Source: Isoetes taiwanensis
Taxonomy: Eukaryota; Streptophyta; Lycopodiopsida; Isoetales; Isoetaceae
Length of the DNA: 64,000 nucleotides
Direction of reading: 5' to 3'
Assembly (NCBI GenBank): GCA_021234155.1
Contig: JAJEKV010000016.1
Coordinates: 18,973,501 to 19,037,500 of the forward strand
Shown in pieces: positions 55,620 through 64,000 of this stretch (position 1 is its first letter; each line of letters begins with the position of its first letter). A program made the translations under genes and the position numbers. The notes beneath the pieces were generated by a model, which did no database searches, was not told the origin of the DNA, and worked only from the letters and a program-made list of their open reading frames with translations.

Positions 55620-56340
55620 TGAATAACCTTCAAACATCCTATGTATTTTCTATGAAAAAATACCCTCCCCATAAATTTCCTACGTATTTTCCATGAAAAA
55701 TAGACCCTCCCCATGTATTATCTAATGGACACATATCTAATGGACCCTCCCCCTTTCTAATGGACCATACTATATAGCTATATGAAGAGGGGACCATTGG
55801 GCTCATATTTAGCTATGTAAAGAGTAATGCCTAATGCACATGTAAACAACAATATATGCACCTATAATGCACATTATAACCTATAAGAGCCTATTAGACC
55901 TATGCATTAAATCTATTAATATGCATTAGACCTATTAATATGTACTTGTCCCCATTTTGTGTCTTGAACCTTCAAAATGGGTTAAAGAAGGTGTAAATTA
56001 TATCATGATCTTCCCACTTAAATTTTTACCTTAGAATAAGAATATATGCCTAGAAAACATGCACCATGGGAACATAATGTTTAACGTGTGAACATAGTAG
56101 CAAACACATAAAAAGAGGAAATTGGGGACACGTCAAAATATAATATTAGCATTTATTTTACACTTTCTTTTTCAATGTATTATTTTACCCTTTTTTTCTA
56201 ATACCCCGCCCTTTTTTCCCGCCCATGCTTGAATTTTAAAATCATTTATTTTACACTTTCTTTTTCAACGTATTATTTTACCCCTTTCTTTCTAATACCC
56301 CGCCTTTTTTTCCCGCCCATGTTTGAATTTTGAACTTTGG
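55620..56340. repeat. AT-rich tandem duplications
   Basis: CCT(A/C)(T/C)GTATTTTC(T/C)ATGAAAAA and GACCCTCCCC recur at 55,640-55,760. A ~92-bp unit with ATTTATTTTACACTTTCTTT and AATACCCCGCC is tandemly duplicated at about 56,152-56,240 and 56,243-56,333. No gene. Confidence 0.75.
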
Positions 56341-56365
56341 TACATACCTTTGAGATGAAGTTCAT

Positions 56366-56770
56366 TTGTACCGCTTTGAAGAAGCTCCCCAACGCCATAG
56401 CTCTCCCACCGGCTTGCTCAGGAGTCCGCCATCGTGGATACCATCATCATCGGCTATGGCGTTCTTGAGGCTATGGGCGAATCCGGCGCATCATGCTAGA
56501 TATGGCAAAAAAAACATTACATGGATGGATAAGATGAGGATGGCTTTTTTATTCCGCTCATATGTATCTCCCGGAGTGTTGCATCTTTCCTGTAAGAATG
56601 GGCATCCGAAGTTCGATCCGAAGGCGGAAAGGGATACGGAGGAGGAGGAAAGAGATACGGAGGAGGCTGGCTATGGCGGAGGTCCTGGCTATGGAGGATC
56701 AAGCGGAGGAGGCTATGGGGGAGAGTCGGGCAAATTCCGGGCAAATTCTGGGAAGGGTGGAGCTGGCTGA
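56366..56770 (+). CDS. Frame with Gly/Tyr-rich end, unknown (captured sequence?)
   Basis: 134 codons beginning MYRFEEAPQRHSSPTGL and ending in a Gly-rich stretch, GYGGGPGYGGSSGGGYGGES. The opposite strand is Pro-rich (PPPYLFPPPPYPFPP). Either reading could be part of a captured gene, for example a glycine-rich protein or a proline-rich ectodomain, but the choice cannot be made. No known domain. Confidence 0.25.
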   Translation: MYRFEEAPQRHSSPTGLLRSPPSWIPSSSAMAFLRLWANPAHHARYGKKNITWMDKMRMAFLFRSYVSPGVLHLSCKNGHPKFDPKAERDTEEEERDTEEAGYGGGPGYGGSSGGGYGGESGKFRANSGKGGAG

Positions 56771-56919
56771 AGGGTCTGAGATAACAGAAGGATCGCCAAG
56801 GAGCAAGACGCTGTCGTTATGTAAGAGATAGCTAGTGAGGCCGTAGAGATGCTTGGGAGATGAAGGAAGGGGGGTCAAGCTGAATCCAACAAGCACTCCC
56901 CACAAAAGACCCTCTTTCC

Positions 56920-57156
56920 GTAGCAGTTCCGGTAAGCGTTGTAGTTGTGGTTGTGGCTGTAGTTTCTCTTGTCAGGTGTTTTTCTTCGAGATTGAGATTG
57001 TGTCCTCCTAAAAAAGTCCCAAAACCGCCGGGCCCTTGGGAGAATACACCACAATCGGTGGAAGAGTTCAGCGATACAGAGCTTAATGCTGCAACTAGAG
57101 GCTACAACGCCACCATGTTTGTGAGCAAAGGGACTTTTGGCACTCTCCGTCGTTGA
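56920..57156 (+). pseudogene. Captured receptor-like kinase fragment (TM to kinase start)
   Basis: The frame reads a hydrophobic transmembrane run (VPVSVVVVVVAVVSLV), a basic stop-transfer (RCFSSRLRLCPPKK), a juxtamembrane part and FSDTELNAATRGYNATMF then VSKGTFGTL. This is the F-S-x-x-E-L-x-x-A-T-x-x-(F/Y) start and glycine loop of plant receptor-like kinases. It ends abruptly at a stop (57,156), where aspartic-protease sequence in the other orientation begins. No kinase catalytic residues are present, so it is a fragment only. Confidence 0.7.
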
Positions 57157-57169
57157 ATCCCCACAAGCA

Positions 57170-57484
57170 CTCTCCGTCGTTGTAGCTTCCGTCCCCATAT
57201 GAGTAGCGGTATTTGCAGCTCTCAGACCCGGAGCAATTTGTGTCAGGCAGTGGCCCGCATTGGGCCGAATCGCATGCAATTGTCGCCAAGGAAGTGGACT
57301 GTGCAGAATCTAGCACAGTTGGAGGGCATGATTCGCACGATGTGCCTGAACTTGCTGTGCACTGGCTGCATTTGAACCAGATTAGATCGCTTCCTGTGTC
57401 CATTATAGCCGTGAATTTCTTGGCCGGCGTTCCCACCTCCACCTCTATCAAATACTCTCCCACAGCCGGGCAAATTCTGTACAA
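57170..57484 (-). pseudogene. Captured A1 aspartic protease fragment (nepenthesin-type)
   Basis: Minus frame: GEYLIEVEVGTPAKKFTAIM, then DTGSDLIWFKCSQC with the first catalytic DTG, a Cys-rich nepenthesin-type insertion (SSGTSCESCPPTVLDSAQST; CDSAQCGPLPDTNC) and YRYSYGDGSYNDGE (the flap region). The second catalytic motif is absent. The frame was joined at its 3' side to the kinase fragment, with a 16-bp repeat, GCACTCTCCGTCGTTG (57,141-57,156 and ~57,168-57,183), at the junction. It is too short for an active enzyme (usually ~400-450 residues). Confidence 0.85.
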
Positions 57485-57524
57485 TCCGGTTCTTAATGGA
57501 GCAATTTGAATTGGTTATTCCAAT

Positions 57525-57597
57525 TCTCCACTCACTAGTGGAGAAGAGAACAATGAGGGGATTTATGTTTTTCCAATTCTCGACTCACTAGTCGAGA
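57525..57597. repeat. Two hairpins with a compensatory base-pair change
   Basis: 57,525-57,544: TCTCCACT, loop CACT, AGTGGAGA. 57,578-57,597: TCTCGACT, loop CACT, AGTCGAGA. Both are followed by AGAG and preceded by CCAAT. The stems differ by one C-G to G-C swap. TCTCGACT/AGTCGAGA is also the core of the palindromic array at 55.2-55.6 kb. Confidence 0.9.
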
Positions 57598-57707
57598 AGA
57601 GGAGAATGCTTTATATTTTTTTTATTAATTATTTATTTAATTAAATTAATTAAATTATTTATTAATTATATTTTGATAATATGTATTTTTAATCTCAATG
57701 ATACGTT

Positions 57708-57955
57708 CCCTTGCCCCTTGCCCCTTCTTCTCCCTTGCCCCTTGCCCCCGTCCCTTGCCCCTTCTTCTCCCCTTGCCCCTTCCCCTTGCCCCCTTCTTCT
57801 CCCTTTTGCCCCCTTCCCCTTGCCCCCCTCTTTCTCCCTTCCCCTTGCCCCCTTCCCCTTGCCCCTTCTTCTCCCTTTGCCCCTTCCCCTTTCTTCTCCC
57901 TTGCCCCCTTTCCCCCCTTTCTCCTCCCGTCTTCCCCTTCCCCTCCCCCTTTCGA
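57708..57955. repeat. C/T-rich minisatellite (CCCTTGCCCC type)
   Basis: Repeats of CCCCTTGCCCC(TT) and TTCTTCTCCC. They give long Pro/Leu/Ser-rich frames on plus and Gly/Glu/Lys-rich frames on minus, all products of composition. Confidence 0.95.
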
Positions 57956-58120
57956 TCTCACCTCGCTCAACTTTCTCAACTATTTATTTGGAAATTCTGT
58001 AACAAAATATTATGAACCACTCCTTGTTATATGATGTGAAATTTTGATGTCAATATGAGTCCCATTTTCAGTCCGAGTCCCAAAATTCAAGATTTGTCCC
58101 ACTTTAATTAAATACGACTT

Positions 58121-58224
58121 ATTTTGTAAATAGGGCACTGCCCATAGAGCTCTGCTCATAGCGGAAGTAAGTGGGCACTGCTCACATTTTGTAAGTTGCC
58201 TTTATTAATATAAATATGCCGCTT
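58121..58224. other. 3' flank of gypsy 3 integrase
   Basis: Short AT-rich piece with GGCACTGC(C/T)CA(C/T) repeated at about 58,134 and 58,172. Probably gypsy element sequence continuous with the DNA left of 54,470 before insertion. Confidence 0.4.
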
Positions 58225-60240
58225 TTAGTCACTATCTGTGGTGTCGGAACGTTGTGGTGCATCTTGTGTAGGACTGTCTGTAGCTTCTGTATGAAATTGT
58301 TTAAGGCGAAAACCATTAACCAGAGTAGGTAATGGCGTGCCATCTAACTCGGCCAGTTTGAAAACACTGGGTTGAACAACTTGAATAATTTGATAAGGAC
58401 CAAGCCACCTGAACTTACTTGCCTGGAAAATTTTTGTAACGGGAATCATAAAGAAGAACCAAATCACCTTCTTTGAACGTTTTGGTCTTAAGACGTTTGT
58501 CATGCAATGATTTCTGCAACTGTTGTCCATGAAGAACACGAATGTAAGCATCGCGCCTAAGTTCATCCAACTGTTCCATTTGATAAACCCGTTCCTTCAG
58601 TGCAGCAGGTGGATTATGTGCTGTAGCAAGTTGGAAACGGAGAGTCGGAAGAATATATTCAAAAGGCATGAGAGCTTCTTGACCATAGACCAATTTGAAA
58701 GGAGTGTGACCAGTAGTGATTTTAAAACTGGTGTTGTAAGCCCAAAGAACAGTAGGCAGCTTGTCTTGCCAATCTGTACGAGAAGCGTCACAAATTTTCT
58801 TTAGAACAGTGATAAGAGTTTTGTTGGTACTTTCAGCCAAACCATTGCCTTGAGGATAGTAAGGTGTACTCTTCCTGTGCTGGATGTGAAGATAATCCGT
58901 CAGCTCCTTGATGGTATGATTGACAAAATGCACGTCACGATCACTAACAAGTTCCGTGGGACAACCAAAACGCGTGATGATGTGCGTGTAGAGAACCTTG
59001 GCTGTGCTGGCAGCAGTGTTGTCTGGAAGTGCACAAGCTTCCGCCCATTTGGTAGCATAATCCGTGATAACTAGAATGTAGCGGGCACGGGTGTGCCTCG
59101 CCGGTGGATCCATGGGCCCCACAAAGTCCATTCCCCATTTGCTGAAGGGAAGGGGCGTGGTGACCGGCGTCAAGGGAAGAGCATCACGGGCCGTGGGCTT
59201 TCCCACACGCTGACAGACGTCACACGTGCGAGCATAAGCGTGGGCATCTTTTTGAAGAGCGTGGGCCAGAAGTAGCCTGCCAAAAGAATTTTGCGTGCCG
59301 TGGCGTCACCACTAAAATGACCACCACCAAGCCCATCATGGGCTTGTCGAACAATATCAGGCACCTCATGAGGAAGGACACAACGACGGAGGACCATGTC
59401 TTTGCCGCGTTTGTATAAGTGGCCTACAACCATGGTATAGTCACGGACCTCTCTGAGAAACTGACGGTGGCGGGAGCGAAGCTTGTCTGGAGAGAGCGTC
59501 GGATCTTCGGGAGGAAGAGCACCAGTGAGAAGATATTGCTGAAAGTTGTGAAACCAATGGGGCGTGGCCGTGACCAGGAACAATTGAGCGTCTGGAAAGG
59601 CATCAGAAACACCCGTGGCGGGATCATCCGTGTGGATGCGTGAAAGGTAATCAGGCACCACATGAGACTTGCCTGCCTTATGAACAATTTCGAAGGGAGC
59701 AAATTCTTGCAGAAGAAGGACCCAACGAGCAATTCGTCCCGTGGGCGTGGCTTTGTTGATCAAATAAAGAAGAGCTTGATGATCAACAAAGAACTTGATC
59801 TGGCTACCCAACAAATAATGTCGGAAACGTTGGACACAGAAAACTAAGCCCAAAGCTTCCCGTTCCGTGGCAGAATAGTTGCGCTCAGCAGGATTGAGTT
59901 TCCGGCTGACATAGCGGATCGGTTTATCTGTGTGTTCATCATAGGATTGAGAAAGAACAGCACCAATGGCAAAAGCAGAGACATCAACATGGACATGGAA
60001 GGGCTTGTTCTATTGAGGAGGAACAAGTACCGGGGCCTGAGTAAGTAACAGCTTTAACTTTTGAAAAGCAGCTTCCGCTTGGGGATTCCAAGCCCAAGTA
60101 GATTCATCACCCGTGAGTTTATGAATGGGATCAGCGATAGCTGCAAGTCCAGGAATGAAGGTGGAATAGTAATTAACCTTACCCAGGAAAGATCGTGTCT
60201 CTTTGATATTAGATGGTGCTTGAGCCTTCATTACACAACT
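58225..60240 (-). pseudogene. pol: Gypsy 3 pol: RT end, RNase H, integrase
   Basis: In minus order: RSFLGKVNYYSTFIPGLAAI (RT connection), stop at 60,010, then VDVSAFAIGAVLSQSYDEH, YSATEREALGLVFCVQRFRH and KFFVDHQALLYLINKA (RNase H). Integrase zinc finger: VRQAHDGLGGGHFSGDATA then ARTCDVCQRVGKPT. Catalytic core: KWGMDFVGPMDPPARHT (D), LVSDRDVHFVNHTIKELTDY (D), PYYPQGNGLAESTNKTLI (E), so D, D and E all remain. The C-terminal domain has FKEGDLVLLYDSRYKNFPGK and FRWLGPYQIIQVVQPSVFKL. No chromodomain is seen, unlike elements 1 and 2. Frameshifts at about 59,850, 59,200 and 58,430. Confidence 0.9.
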
Positions 60241-60249
60241 GATTAGACC

Positions 60250-61536
60250 AGGGTGGTTCTCATATCCTCTTCACGTCACCCCATGCCTTCTGCACTCACA
60301 TATCGGGGACAGCCTGTGGACGTCACGCCCACCTACAAGTACCTAGGGGTGGAGTTCCCCTCCTCGCTCTGCTGGGAGGCGTCTATCCGCTTGCGGGTGA
60401 CGGCAAGCTGGAAAGCGCTTTTATGCCATGCGAACAACGGGCCACCGTGCAGAGCTCTATGATCGGGGCCATCGATCACATCTGTTCCGCACCGGGTCGA
60501 GCCTGTCCTTCTCAGACGGGGTCGAGGTTTGGGGCCCCGTCGCCTTTTGCGACACCGGAATGACTTGAGAGCAGTGTGAAGGCATTTTTGCACGCACTTG
60601 GGGTGAAACCTTCGGGCCCCTATCGATTCTGGCTGCAGAAACCGGATTCTTGCCACTTCGGTAGGGGCAGCCCTTGATAGACACACATCGTCTATTTTCT
60701 AAAGTGGTTACTATGGGTGATGCTCGGCTCCGCACACCGGGCTTTTGCGGGCAATGGGTCCATGGCTGCTTAGGGCTTTGTTGGAGGGGTAAGAGAGATC
60801 GGTGGTTCGCCGGATGGAACGCGGCAGAGCCTGTGATGCGTCGCAGTGGACGCAATGCCGATCGTGGCGGCCTACCGGGGAGTACCTAGGCGCTTGTTTC
60901 CTTGGCAAGCTCGGGACCCGGCGCCTAGAGCATGTCAAAACGGCCCATTACAAGGAGCACATCAACCCCGTGTTAGCCCGGGGCCCACGGCTCCACCCGC
61001 GTTCCCGGCCCCCGAAAAGTGCGGACTCATTGCCTCCATTCGCACACGGGTGCCCACCATCTTCGCATCGAGGCGGGCGGTGGATTGGGGAGCCCCGCCA
61101 GACAAAGCTCTATCGGGGCAAGCGGGTGCCATTGAGGATGAGTCTCACACTTTCGAGTTGCCCGGCGTTGGTCGATCCAGGGCGATCACGCTCCCTCGAT
61201 GCGGCCGGACTTGCCCTTACATTTGCTGATGAACCACACCGCGTCGATGCGTGCCACCGGGTCGTACATTCGGAGGAATCTTTGGACTGCGAGGTCACCT
61301 TTGCCCCTTTACGCTTTCGCCCGATTAGGCACTACTGGTCGCGGTGCATGATTTGTATATATTTGGGTGTTTCGCATTTTATATGTTAGGGACGGTTTGT
61401 CAAGAGGTCGATTTTCGCCACGGTTTTCCCTCGAAAACCCTTCGGGGCGGGGGTTTTTTAATCTGGGCAGTAATCCGCTTGCTGCGTTTTTGTATTGGGT
61501 CCCATAGACCGATTGGTCTCCGTGGATGATAAAAGT
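60250..61536 (+). mobile_element. LINE copy 2 (3' part), plus strand
   Basis: Reads VVLISSSRHPMPSALTYRGQ, PTYKYLGVEFPSSLCWEASI and LRVTASWKALLCH at 60,250-60,460, close to 44,600-44,350 of the split LINE. Then come several broken frames and TRRLEHVKTAHYKEHINPVL, FFPRKPFGAGVF-like end text (VFPRKPFGAGVF, ~61,425-61,460) and a 3' tail GTCTCCGTGGATGATAAAA. Its end is the reverse complement of 40,345-40,450 of the other copy. GC-rich third positions and many CpG-type differences suggest different decay. RT palm and endonuclease are absent; the left edge abuts gypsy 3. Confidence 0.85.
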
Positions 61537-61560
61537 GCCTTCCTTCCTTCCTTCCTTCCA
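61537..61560. repeat. (CCTT)n microsatellite at the LINE 3' end
   Basis: GCCTTCCTTCCTTCCTTCC directly follows the LINE end, as expected for LINEs that end in short tandem repeats rather than poly(A). Confidence 0.9.
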
Positions 61561-62337
61561 TAAATATAATGCATCATTAACAAGCCCAAAGTGAACATAT
61601 GTAAAAATGCAAAACAGGTTGATCAGATCTGGCTCATATTGAATCGAGACTTATTGTTTTATTCGCAAAGTCCTTGCTCATTGTGGTGATTGCAATATCC
61701 CTTAGTCTTGTGGATGATGATTAATTCATTTTGTCTACATAGCATCTATGTAGATGCGATAGCATATATGTACATGTGATGATGTATAGAGGATTTGTGT
61801 GACATTTCGACATCATAGAAAAATAAGTATAATTTTTATTACAATATCATGGGCTCAATTAACAATTGTGAAATATTAGCAACACCCAGCACAGAGAGTG
61901 CCACGGGCTTCCATAGATACACAAAAGCAACCAGACATACCTTATCCATAACAACAATGATGACAACAGCTAGGAAACGATTTTGGTTATTGAGAGATGA
62001 GCGATGCACCACTAGGGCACCAATTCCTAGGATGCCAAATATTTCTGGACAATAGTATGATTGACACAGATGAACAATCTACTACCAAGTACTTGAAGCA
62101 TTTGATTATTGCTTCAAGTACTTCAAAGGCAAATTTTAGATATAGTTAATGCCATTTCCACTGCCAGGAAAACAAGAACTACATCGCATGCCACAAAAAG
62201 TTTAAACTTCATCTTATGCCAAAAGTTTCAACTGGCTTGGCTGCTCTTTTAACTGCTACCTTTTTTTAGCTCCATCCATCCATCCATCCATCCATCCTGG
62301 AGACTGAGAGTTGATTGGCTTTGAGGTATAGCTTTCC
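61561..62337. other. No gene; (CCAT)n microsatellite at 62,271-62,298
   Basis: AT-rich. TCCATCCATCCATCCATCC at 62,271-62,298. An inverted repeat, AGTACTTGAAGCA and TGCTTCAAGTACT, lies at 62,088-62,120. Confidence 0.6.
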
Positions 62338-62742
62338 TTGTGGTCTTACAGATCCTATGCCAGCTATATTATATTTACCCTCATCCATGTGGGTTTGTGG
62401 CATATTCCAAGTATATGTCAGTATATGCTCGAAAACATGACTTTGAAGTGTGATTTAAGCCATTTCACTCTCGGGTCACGGAAGGCAACCCTCCGTGCGC
62501 AGCACCTTGTTAATTCTAGAATATTGATTGACTATCATCTAAGTCCATTTACAATGAAGATATTTGCATCTTGCCATGAGAATATTGATTGGCCCCATGT
62601 TGCTGCCCTAGTGCGACTTTGTTTTGGAAATTTTGCTCCATCAAATGGGTGCATAATGGAATTATATATGCTAATGTACCCTATCCTTAAAGACCAGGCC
62701 TCCTTCACATTGTTTGGGCTCAACATTTTGGACTCAACATAA
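62338..62742 (+). CDS. 134-codon frame, unknown
   Basis: Open frame with no recognised domain (MWSYRSYASYIIFTLIHVGL; NIDWPHVAALVRLCFGNFAP). Length is little above chance in this AT composition. No promoter or splice context noticed. Listed only because it is the longest frame in this stretch. Confidence 0.12.
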   Translation: MWSYRSYASYIIFTLIHVGLWHIPSICQYMLENMTLKCDLSHFTLGSRKATLRAQHLVNSRILIDYHLSPFTMKIFASCHENIDWPHVAALVRLCFGNFAPSNGCIMELYMLMYPILKDQASFTLFGLNILDST

Positions 62743-63660
62743 ACCCCTCTTTATAGTGAGACGGGAGAGAAATGGTCTTGAATATTCCTGTCTTCAGATT
62801 CACTTCCAAGACATACGGGAAATAGATAAAAGAAATGTTCGCGACGACAAAAATTCCAAGACATATGGGAAATGAAGAAGAGAAATGTTGCCGGCGCGAT
62901 AAATTTCTTGTAAATATTAACTAATATCATGCTATGGTAAATTCTAACTCTCAAACAAAACATCACAATATGGAAACAGGATTGCATAGATGCCCTAGTG
63001 CGCATTCTGTTGTTGACATGTGTCATCCCTCTACAATCCGGAATGGAAGTTGGGTCTTCCAATTCTGGACGACTGGTTAAGCAGGTAATTTTGTTTTTTT
63101 CAACATGCATCCAACATCAAAATACCCTGCTTCTATTGCAAGAATACCTTGCAACAACAATAATACCCTGCTCAAGTGGCGTTAGAGATGGATACAGAGC
63201 ATGGATACAGTGTTGGCTAACAACAGAATCTGAGAACTAATTTTCCTCAATATTTGATGCAAAAGAACATAAAACCAATCACAATTTGCCCAATGATTCG
63301 GCATAACAGTATGTTGAATAATCGATGAAATGTTTTCTTAAAATTTATGCAACGGAATTGCTCACCCTTTTTTTCAAGCCCAAAAATTCCATGAAGCAGA
63401 GCAATGTGGGCTTTTTGGAATCCCTCAAGAAATGTGCCGTCATGTTCTGTATTCATCTCCAGTTTCAGAATTAGACAAAAGTATACTGGATTTCTTAAAA
63501 TCCTCTTCTTCATTCAATTCAATGGGAAAATTTTAGAACACTTTAGGCCAGATTGACCGAATTGGAGAGCATATGCAGCTATAACGGAGCTAAAAATGAT
63601 CATGGCATATATGAAATGGATGACTATGCTTAAAACGAGTTCAAAGAGGATTCATAACCG
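62743..63660. other. No gene recognised; short tandem duplication
   Basis: TTCCAAGACATA(C/T)GGGAAAT and AGAAATGTT recur at 62,801-62,840 and 62,854-62,890. Otherwise AT-rich DNA. Confidence 0.45.
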
Positions 63661-63680
63661 ACTTGTTTCATAAATGTTTA

Positions 63681-63998
63681 TTACGCAGATGACAGCCTTG
63701 CACTTGGCTTGGACGGACTGTAAAGCGCAAGAACCGCCATAATCTGTGCACAAGACTGTGAATCAGACCCAACGAGCTGCCATGCAAATCCATAGCCATA
63801 GCCTGCTGCATATATCCGCAAAGAATTAGCCTCGATGCAGCCATTGCCGCAGGGAAAAAGGGGAGCAAATTTTGCTCCCCTGTTTCCATATTGTGGGGGA
63901 AATAAAATTGGGTCTCGATTTCCGGTCCAGCCGGTGACCTGCTCCCGGCTATCGCCGGTTGCAGGATCCCATCGGCTGAATCGAAAATCGATCCCCAA
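63681..63998 (-). CDS. 105-codon frame at the window edge, unknown
   Basis: Minus-strand frame with a moderately GC-rich start (MGIDFRFSRWDPATGDSREQ) and EANSLRIYAAGYGYGFAWQL. It begins within 3 bp of the window end, so it could be the last exon of a gene or element outside. No family recognised. Confidence 0.2.
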   Translation of the reverse strand: MGIDFRFSRWDPATGDSREQVTGWTGNRDPILFPPQYGNRGAKFAPLFPCGNGCIEANSLRIYAAGYGYGFAWQLVGSDSQSCAQIMAVLALYSPSKPSARLSSA

Positions 63999-64000
63999 TT

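Larger units (their letters stand above)
54471..58120. mobile_element. 3,650-bp inverted-repeat element with captured gene fragments
   Basis: A perfect 25-bp inverted repeat, AAGTCGTATTTAATTAAAGT plus GGGAC, marks the ends (54,471-54,495; 58,096-58,120). ATTT occurs directly outside both ends (54,467-54,470; 58,121-58,124), a possible 4-bp target duplication. GGGACTCAT recurs subterminally on both sides. The interior has no transposase. It holds palindrome arrays, low-complexity DNA and pieces of at least two plant genes (receptor kinase, aspartic protease) in opposite orientation. This is the structure of a non-autonomous gene-capturing (Pack-type) transposon; the superfamily is not identified. 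Confidence 0.65.
49680..60240 (-). mobile_element. Ty3/gypsy element 3 (non-chromovirus) with extra 3' ORF, interrupted
   Basis: In minus-strand order: end of RT, RNase H, integrase (60,231-58,225), a 3.65-kb insertion (58,120-54,471), a long ORF of ~1,040 codons (53,633-50,509), polypurine tract and LTR (49,990-49,680). All parts share one strand and end with PPT plus LTR, which supports one element, but the link between integrase and the long ORF is inference. 5' LTR, gag, protease and most of RT are missing; the right edge meets a LINE copy at about 60,245. Confidence 0.55.

Noticed and set aside
57673-58034. Long Pro/Leu-rich frames in three plus frames and a Gly/Glu/Lys-rich minus frame
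   Set aside because: All arise from the C/T-rich minisatellite; being open in every frame is a sign of composition, not coding.

Overview
The window looks like intergenic chromatin from a land plant with a large, repeat-rich genome. Evidence for a plant: a plant-type BTB/POZ gene, a VARLMGLE-motif gene relic, nepenthesin-type aspartic protease and receptor-kinase fragments, spliceosomal introns, chromoviruses, Copia and TRIM elements primed by initiator tRNA-Met, and several LINEs. A fern or other seedless vascular plant would fit the mix of transposons, but this is inference, not shown by the sequence.

Layout. 0-3.2 kb: a GC-rich tract with a frame-broken histone H3-like relic, an LTR-like promoter region with two copies of a hairpin repeat, and an unrecognised gag-like relic. 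3.3-10.7 kb: a decayed Ty3/gypsy chromovirus with one 1.64-kb 3' LTR. 10.7-20.9 kb: two divergent copies of a dispersed repeat, an (AC)n microsatellite, a TRIM with PBS and target duplication, and the only host gene with a long intact frame, a minus-strand BTB/POZ gene with a duplicated C-terminal module. 21.4-23.3 kb: the 3' half of a second chromovirus. 23.36-30.36 kb: a 6,992-bp DNA transposon with a perfect 21-bp terminal inverted repeat and 6-bp target duplication. It carries an unusual intron-containing transposase-like gene on the plus strand and FCP1/HAD-like, RING-H2 and coiled-coil genes on the minus strand. It lies beside a tRNA-like sequence.

31.7-32.7 kb: 3' end of a LINE with poly(A). 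35.7-36.4 kb: TRM/LONGIFOLIA-like pseudogene. 37-40.3 kb: purine-rich repeat DNA. 40.3-49.65 kb: a minus-strand LINE split by a hAT-like element (41.0-44.0 kb) and a deleted Copia element (44.6-47.8 kb). 49.7-60.2 kb: a minus-strand gypsy element whose RT/RNase H/integrase is followed by an extra reading frame of about 1,040 codons, a polypurine tract and a short LTR. Inside it sits a 3.65-kb inverted-repeat element (54.47-58.12 kb) holding palindromic arrays and back-to-back pieces of a receptor kinase and an aspartic protease. 60.25-61.56 kb: a plus-strand copy of the split LINE. The rest, to 64 kb, is AT-rich with no gene I can support.

Most reading frames are broken, so the window is mainly a record of layered insertions. 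The BTB gene, the FCP1-like and RING frames inside the 7-kb transposon, and an 88-residue Cys-rich frame behind a TATA box are the ones most likely to be expressed. The best candidate for a little-described system is the 7-kb transposon with its antisense gene set; the 3.65-kb palindrome-bearing capture element is second.
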